From positions 140,667,442 through 140,731,441 of the forward strand of contig OW804096.1 of NCBI GenBank assembly GCA_942159475.1: a DNA stretch of 64,000 nucleotides, in the 5' to 3' direction. The DNA comes from Sthenelais limicola (taxonomy: Eukaryota; Annelida; Polychaeta; Phyllodocida; Sigalionidae). Position numbers and translations under genes: made by a program. Below, in pieces: positions 58,047 to 64,000 of the stretch. Numbering within the stretch: position 1 is the stretch's first letter; every line of letters begins with the position of its first letter. The notes beneath the pieces were generated by a model. It did no database searches, was not told the DNA's origin, and saw nothing but the letters and a program-made list of their open reading frames with translations.

Positions 58047-60599
58047 TGAGGTAGGTGCATGAGCGGCAACGCGGGAAGCATTATTTTAACTACATCCGAA
58101 AAATAATTCTACATCCGAAAAATAAACCCCTGTATCCGAAAAATAAACTACTACATCCGTTTTCCGGTTTGACGACTTCCTGTCCAAACAGTAATTTATA
58201 ACTATCCAGAACCCCAGCAGAATCCAAAGATCTGCTATTAAATACTGTTAATGACAACAGACAAGGGAGGAGGAAGGAGAAGGAGAGAGGGGGAGATGTC
58301 AAAGAGTCAGAGAGTAAGAGACAGAGGGGACTGATATGACTGATATACTATTGGTTAGGGTAGATTACTTGAGGTATGCCCTATAGGACCCTGTCTTGTC
58401 CCCAAACTGTCAGGATATAAATGTGTCATAGTAAATATCCAACAAATCCAACACTTTTCTTTTTCGAATATCATTTTCCTTTTCTAAGATATCCTAAGAC
58501 ATAATCAACATAACTTATGGATATCTTAATATCCGAATAGATACTTTCTTGGATTTCGGATTTTCTTTTTCTCACAGAAATGTGCACATAGCCACCGTCT
58601 GATAGCTTCTGATGTCATTCCTTTTCACCCTAATATACTTCATTGTATTCCTACGCCAGTGGTGTAACACTGACCCCACAGTTAACCTGCACGCACCCCA
58701 GTAGCAGATAGGTCTGCTGCATGCTGGTCATCGTGTATAGGAAGGGGAGGGCTAATATATTGTTTGGACTAAGTTAATGTACTTTAGTCCTTACTATTTT
58801 ATTTGACATCTACAAACTCTAATATACTTTCATAGTATTTTGACGGACTGGATTGTAACAAAATATTTTAATACTTCTTATAAATCTGATGATTTTGTGA
58901 AAGCTTTATATATCATATACTTTTTGTATCAACAAACCTAAGAGTTATTTCATATTGTTAATTAACTCTTAACTTATCAGTAAATGTATTGTAATTCAGG
59001 CTGCTCTGAGAATATTTGTACCCGTGTATAAAAATCTTCATTGTCCTGAATAAAATATTTCTAAAGCAAATCAAGTCAATAACATCCCTTACGGATTTAG
59101 TACGCAATATAAAATTCATGTGACAACAAATATATTATATTGCCCTTCAAATATGACTAAAATAAAGAGTACAAAATCATACCTCATAACCCCATCCCAC
59201 CCCTAACTAACGATTAGAACTGCATCTCCCCTAGCCACACAAAATGAATGGTCCTCCCTCCACATAATATCTGAGGTTCAGCGACCTTGAATCTAGGTCA
59301 GGGGAGAACTCGTGGGATGGGTGAGGTACATACTGTATAACCGTGCCCCCAGTCTATCCATGACGTTGAGGAAAAGAACTGAAAAGCCAGAAATGTGATC
59401 ACTGTCATGGGTCCGATCACTGTCATGGGATTTGTGCCATGTGCAATAGCAGCAGATGACACAGGTCATGGGTAATAGGGGAGTCGTCATAGTAAAAAGG
59501 CTCCTTGTAATGGGTGAAAAGATCTCTGTAATGAAGAAATAGTCTGTGCCATGAATCTATTTGTTTTGTAATAGGAAAAGGTATCTTAGTAATATATTTT
59601 GGCTATGTGTGATATGTGACAAAAAAGAGGAAAAGACTGTCATATTGCATATATTGTACAGATGACGACTCTGGGACGCAACAGACCCTATAGGAATAAT
59701 AATAATAAGGTAACAGGGTAGTCCCGTTTCTAGACTGAATTTGTTTGTATTTATCTAAATATTTTTATTCAGCAAATAAACATTATGTAACAGTTACACT
59801 ATTCTCAGAGTGTGCTGTTGTCGATACAAAAAGGATAATAATAATAATATTTCATAGTTCTTCAAAAAAATTCTAATTCTATTTATGTATCACAAATCAC
59901 ACCAGATAAGAACAGCAATAAGAGCCTCGCACATTAGGCATTTACTACAAACCTCACAAAAAATGAACATCCTTTATTTCATTCTATCTATGCAACTAGT
60001 CATGTGACCATTAGGTCCATTGCGCATGCGCATTAATTATCATGTAACCAATCAACATAAAACACGTGGTGGATATTTGCATGTTCTTCAAGATTGGCCA
60101 ATAGTGAGCATTGGCCAATCACCTATTGGCGCCTGTTTACAGATTTGCTGGATCGGTTGCAGCCAAATTAAGTTATTTTGCCCTATAATGCATTTTTTAT
60201 TGGAAATTGTTGGGTCAATGATTTTTTTAATGACTATATTACATTTGTAGGCTAATGAAACATGCATTTAGAGACCTAGAATGTGTTTCTAGCCGCATTA
60301 GAAGCAGAGATATGCCAGTTTACAGATTTTACATGTTCGTTGGCAGCCATCTTGAATATCTCGAATTGCTCAAGGTCAGGAACTTCACATCACACAGGAA
60401 TGTGATATAGGGTCCCCATAGATGATAAATCAAGAGAGAAAAAAACTTTATCCGGGATTTCCGGGTTAAGCTGTCCCACTGCCGGACTATGAGTATAATT
60501 ATACATAATAAGGAAGATGAATAATTAATGACGTTGGGTAATGGTGCACAATGTTATGTAATCAGTAATAATATATGAAGTGTTATTTATAGTCGTTAC
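58047..60599. other. Intergenic between divergent genes
   Basis: Contains repeated CATCCGAAAAATAA words (58095-58160), a GA-rich stretch (58262-58328) and a repeated GTCATGGG(T/A)/GTAATGGGTGAAAAG motif at 59395-59580. No exon is supported. Confidence 0.4.
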
Positions 60600-60735
60600 A
60601 GGACAAACAAAGAGCGGAAGAGAAACAGGGAGAGGGACAGGGAGAGAGATCGAGGGATAGAGAGGGATAGAGAGAGGCACAGAGAGTAAGAGAGAGAGGG
60701 GACAGACAGGGAGAGAGAGTGAGACAGAGAAGTTT
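60600..60735. repeat. GA-rich low-complexity tract
   Basis: GAGAGAGGGACAGG-type purine-rich sequence, similar in kind to 6790-6965 and 19017-19150. Confidence 0.85.
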
Positions 60736-61857
60736 ACTTCTGTTAAGATTTGTATTCAGCTAGAAATTATATAGCAGTTAAATTGTTCTCACTGCTGACT
60801 GATCATTTAATACATTGAAGAAGAAAAATATATATAAAAAAAAGGTCAATACAATCTATTAAGAGTTTACCATATTAAAACAAGAGTTATTTATTTAGAA
60901 AACACAAAAGGTAAATACAAGGTTCCATGCAGTAGCATTATAAGTTTCTTTGAAGTAACAGTCATTATACACTAGTTGTTATTCCTTTTCATATGATATA
61001 AAGCAGGTTGATGCCAATCTTATTTCAGAAAGACACTTCAACTAAGTTAGTATTGTGTTTTCCAACATAGTAACGCATGAAATCCCTTCAATATTATATC
61101 AGAGGGTCGCCCAAAATATATATCTTTGGATCTCTCTTTAGGATGAAAGTATAATTGTGCCTATATGAGCATCAAACATACAATTTATAGGTTTTACAAG
61201 CCATTCCCTTCAGTTAAATTAAATGAGTTCAATATTTTCCAACAAAATAAAATTGGGATTTCACGTGTGACTGTCTAAAAGAGGAAATTAAAAAGTTACA
61301 TAATAAGACAACTACAGGTCCGAATTTGTTGGAATAAAATGTTCCCAGATTGTCAACATCAGTATAGCGCCTGATGAGACAGCTGATGGTCAAAACCACA
61401 GAAAACCCTGTTTGGTGATTGTTGATATAATTTGTATTTGTATCACAATATGTCATCAATTGTTTACATGCGAAATTCCGAATATACCGCAAATTAATTG
61501 GAAATTCACATGTCCAAGCATGTGTCAAGAGAGGCAACAACAAGGGTTAACAAGTTAAAACTAGCAATGTCAACACAATGCCAAGAGTGCTCACGTCCCC
61601 GTTTAATCTTATACCTTATGACTATATTATATTGACCTCTTGAAACTCTCAGCTATAAGAAATTTGAAATTTGAGTATGTATTTTTTTACCTTCTTTCTG
61701 CTGCCTCTACTGACTAATCTGTCAGGAGGGGCTGATCTAATTATTTATATTAACATTCTTATCCAAAAGTAGCTATTTCGCTGGCTACCCCTTGCGTTTC
61801 GTCTCCTCTCTTGCTTTTCTGACTTAACTATTTATATATTAGAACACCAGTAGTAAG
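60736..61857. other. Intergenic, nothing recognised
   Basis: AT-rich. The minus-strand 104-codon ORF (61229-61543) has no domain or splice support. Confidence 0.4.
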
Positions 61858-62015
61858 AGCCACCCATGTGTCGTCGACGCATGGGTGTATTGTTACCCTT
61901 ACAAGTGAATCCAATAGTCACACGCCGGTAGGGCGTGAGATCCTCCCTATGAAGGGAGATTGACCCACCGACTGTATCATACGATAAATAAAAGTATCAA
62001 CAACAACAACAACAA
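61858..62015 (+). mobile_element. (CAA)n-tailed retroposon fragment
   Basis: The core (ACGCATGGGTGTATTGTTAC, GCCGGTAGGGCGTGAGATCC, GGGAGATTGACCCACCGACT) is followed by GATAAATAAAAGTATCAACAACAACAACAAC. The 3' half matches the minus-strand fragment at 7136-7245. SINE-like or a LINE 3' end. Confidence 0.6.
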
Positions 62016-62431
62016 GAGAGCCTCTATAGAATGTTCGATTAGATCCCAATCTCATTTGTGGTCACAGAGCTGCCTGTCATCAATAATGTATTGCTATTAT
62101 TGTTGTGTTGCAGAAACCCTAGCATTGTACTAAGGTGCTAGCAGGTGGAGGTGGAGGGGAGGATGAGAGTGCGGGAGAGGTGGAGACTGAAGAGGGAAAT
62201 GAATTATTCATATGAATTTTGCACACTCAAATTAAGTATTTAATGAAGTGGAATCGCTCCAATGCCTGCATACAAATAAATATTGATTCTAGTTCTCTTG
62301 ACACCTCATGTTTAGGCTACTATATAATGTAGATTATAGTCATTGTAGTGCAGTATACAATGCACTCAATACATCTTCAACAAGACTGTATCAGGCTTCA
62401 GGTAAGAAGGAGGTGACAGAAGGATTTAGAA
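62016..62431. promoter_or_regulatory. Upstream region of gene B (inferred promoter/5' UTR)
   Basis: Immediately 5' of the gene B start. GGTGACAGAAGGAT at 62412-62425 aligns with the gene A leader. A CAG|GTAAGA word at 62398-62406 could be a donor for an upstream noncoding exon. No TATA box was recognised with confidence. Confidence 0.3.
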
Positions 62432-62488
62432 ATGGAGCTAGCACAGACACTTTACTTGTTCTCTTCCTTGTTGATGATCAGCCAAAGT
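62432..62488 (+). CDS. Gene B exon 1: start codon and signal peptide
   Basis: ATG at 62432 opens 19 codons, MELAQTLYLFSSLLMISQS, ending in phase 0 at donor AAAGT|GTAAGT. This is a signal peptide with a Leu-rich core, in the same position, phase and donor context as gene A exon 1, and the leader sequence before the ATG is alignable. It splices in phase to the exon at 63077. A longer overlapping ORF (62308-62709) is in a different frame, runs through the donor into an F1 MITE, and is not the gene. Confidence 0.75.
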
Positions 62489-62599
62489 GTAAGTATACTA
62501 TTGAATGTACCTTAAAAGCCCAGGATAGTGATTCTTTGTTGACAAACATGATAGTTGAATTACATGGTAAATATCTGTATCATATACATTGTTGTAGGT

Positions 62600-62812
62600 T
62601 GGTCAGATTTTCAGAAAATACACAATTAGCGGCTGGACACACTTTTGTTCAATTAGGCTGCAATGTCGTCAATACTAGGTTAATTCCAGTATATTTGGCC
62701 CTGCGTTGATTCTAGTAATCTGTTTCGCTAGGTTGAACTGTATTTTTAACTATTTTCGTCTTAAATTTGGGTTATTTGAGAAGATTGGCGAAGTTTTCTG
62801 AAAATCTCACTC
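62600..62812 (+). mobile_element. F1-family MITE in gene B intron 1
   Basis: It begins (T)GGTCAGATTTTCAGAAAAT and ends TTTTCTGAAAATCTCACTC. Somewhat diverged and shortened. Confidence 0.82.
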
Positions 62813-63076
62813 ATGTAGGGATCGAGTGAACTAATGCATGAAAATAGGATCCATATTTTTTCAAACCTTGTATAAAAAAATTATGATATGGTTAAAACAA
62901 AAAGCAAAAAAACCAAGTTGTCACCATCAAATTCTTTTATAGGCCTTTTTTCTCCAATAGTGAACAGTAGTAAATTTCCGCTGTCCTTATAATAAAACTA
63001 TTCGGGTGACATTAATATCATTTCACATTGTATGTTTACCTAAAAGTTTATTTTCCTATTTTGGTTGATGGTCTAG

Positions 63077-63131
63077 GTTGGACAGAGCACTCTATGTTTA
63101 GATGACACCCAGACATTAACGGACTGCCAAG
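63077..63131 (+). CDS. Gene B exon 2: short Cys-containing linker
   Basis: A 55-bp exon from acceptor GATGGTCTAG to donor CCAAG|GTGAAT, phase 0 in and phase 1 out. It encodes VGQSTLCLDDTQTLTDCQ, identical to gene A exon 2. The two nucleotide differences (AGC for AGT, CTA for CTT) are both silent. It joins exon 1 to give a secreted N-terminus. Exon 3 of gene B is not present before the window ends, so the gene continues to the right. Confidence 0.86.
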
Positions 63132-64000
63132 GTGAATAAAGTCTTATTTGGTTCTGCCAAGAAATATCGTTTTTTCCCACAAGCACAAGCATGCAAACTG
63201 TATTAAAGCTGCATTCCCTGCTTGATCAACCACAAAATTCATCCTTCAATCATTAGTGTGGTAAAATGGAAAATTAGAATACTAAAGTGAATGAATAAGT
63301 GGTATTTTTTCTTCTTGAAATATTTTGAGAACAAAGGGACAGGGACAACAAAATAAAAGAACTAATCCCGGTTTTTGGAGGAATTTAAATAGTAATAGGT
63401 AAATTTAATTGTTGCCATATCTGTTCAGGCTATCACCAAGTACAATGCAGTGACAGAATACAGCAATCTATCAACAAAATTATGAGGATCAGAGACATGT
63501 GTTTGGATCATTTGGCAAATACTATACTAATGGTGGTGACCATATTTATGGTACATTTTTTAAAACTATTTTAACACTTTCAAAAAGGCAAATTCTTCAA
63601 TCAAGTAAGCACTCCAGCTGTTTTCTCTTTTTTCTGTGACAATTATCACTAAAATGTACCCTACGGAAACCCTACGCATTTCCACCAAGGTGGGTGCTCT
63701 TGTTTCGGGGAGTCAACTAGTTTTGGACCTGATCTAATATCAATCTGCTCCAATAACTATCTAGTAACGCCTGGTCCTTGTTCTCGTGCAACATCGCAAT
63801 AAAATGTTATCATTATCACATCATGAACAGATTACTACATCTTCATGAAAGAGACATGCTACTGATCCCTGGACTACTTCACCTTCATGGTGGTCTTTTC
63901 CATGAAACTGCAGCTGCACCTCAGTTAGAACAAACAATATTTGACTCATGCCACTGAGCCGACCCTGCATTTTAGAACACCCACCTACCCTATATCCCCA
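63132..64000. other. Gene B intron 2 to window edge
   Basis: No counterpart of gene A exon 3 was found here. No other exon or repeat supported. Confidence 0.5.

Noticed and set aside
62308..62709. 133-codon plus-strand ORF
   Set aside because: The real signal-peptide exon of gene B lies within it in another frame and splices out at 62488. The ORF continues into intron sequence and an F1 MITE.

Overview
This is a eukaryotic genomic window. It is AT-rich, genes are split into short exons by long introns, splice donors are mostly GTAAG-type, and inserted repeats occupy much of the sequence. A signal-peptide/sushi/mucin-type extracellular gene, LINE-like 3' tails and the abundant word TAGGCCTA suggest a marine invertebrate deuterostome, most likely an echinoderm. 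That placement is an inference. Most long ORFs here are chance readings of simple repeats or transposons. Real coding content is a set of small exons that I reconstructed from splice sites and codon phase.

Layout. About 0.1-9.4 kb is repeat-rich and shows no gene: local repeats, a Harbinger-like fragment, foldback elements, a GTGATGTG-family MITE, a TTAA-flanked element and a GA-rich tract. About 9.4-14.2 kb holds a plus-strand split gene: a possible first exon at 9496-9525, then five better-supported exons at 11854-14187. Its product is unrecognised; a weak BEN-like pattern is possible. About 14.2-21.5 kb is noncoding, with 34-bp and 84-bp tandem repeats, a palindromic CTAGGGCCC cluster and a foldback element.

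About 21.6-54.4 kb is the main gene, on the minus strand ('gene A'). Six exons with mutually compatible phases encode a signal peptide, a short Cys-containing linker, an unnamed predicted beta-rich extracellular domain, a roughly 238-residue Cys-containing domain whose start recalls fibrinogen-related domains, a sushi (CCP) domain and a Thr/Ser-rich mucin-like stalk. No stop codon was found, so the C-terminus lies further along or outside the window. Its roughly 22-kb third intron is filled with MITEs, LINE tails and an interrupted local duplication.

About 54.4-62.4 kb is the interval between gene A and a divergently transcribed paralogue ('gene B', plus strand). Gene B exon 1 (signal peptide, 62432-62488) and exon 2 (63077-63131) are visible; the rest lies beyond the right edge. 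Exon 2 of A and B differs at only two of 55 bases, both synonymous, whereas the signal-peptide exons have diverged strongly.

Two MITE families dominate. F1 (termini GGGTCAGATTTTC, full length about 235 bp, about 15 copies) and F2 (termini GTGATGTGTTTCAGG, about 400 bp, about 12 copies) both make 4-bp target duplications, usually AWAT. Nesting gives a relative insertion history. Two F1 copies sit at the two edges of one gene A intron, and one appears to supply its branch-point sequence.
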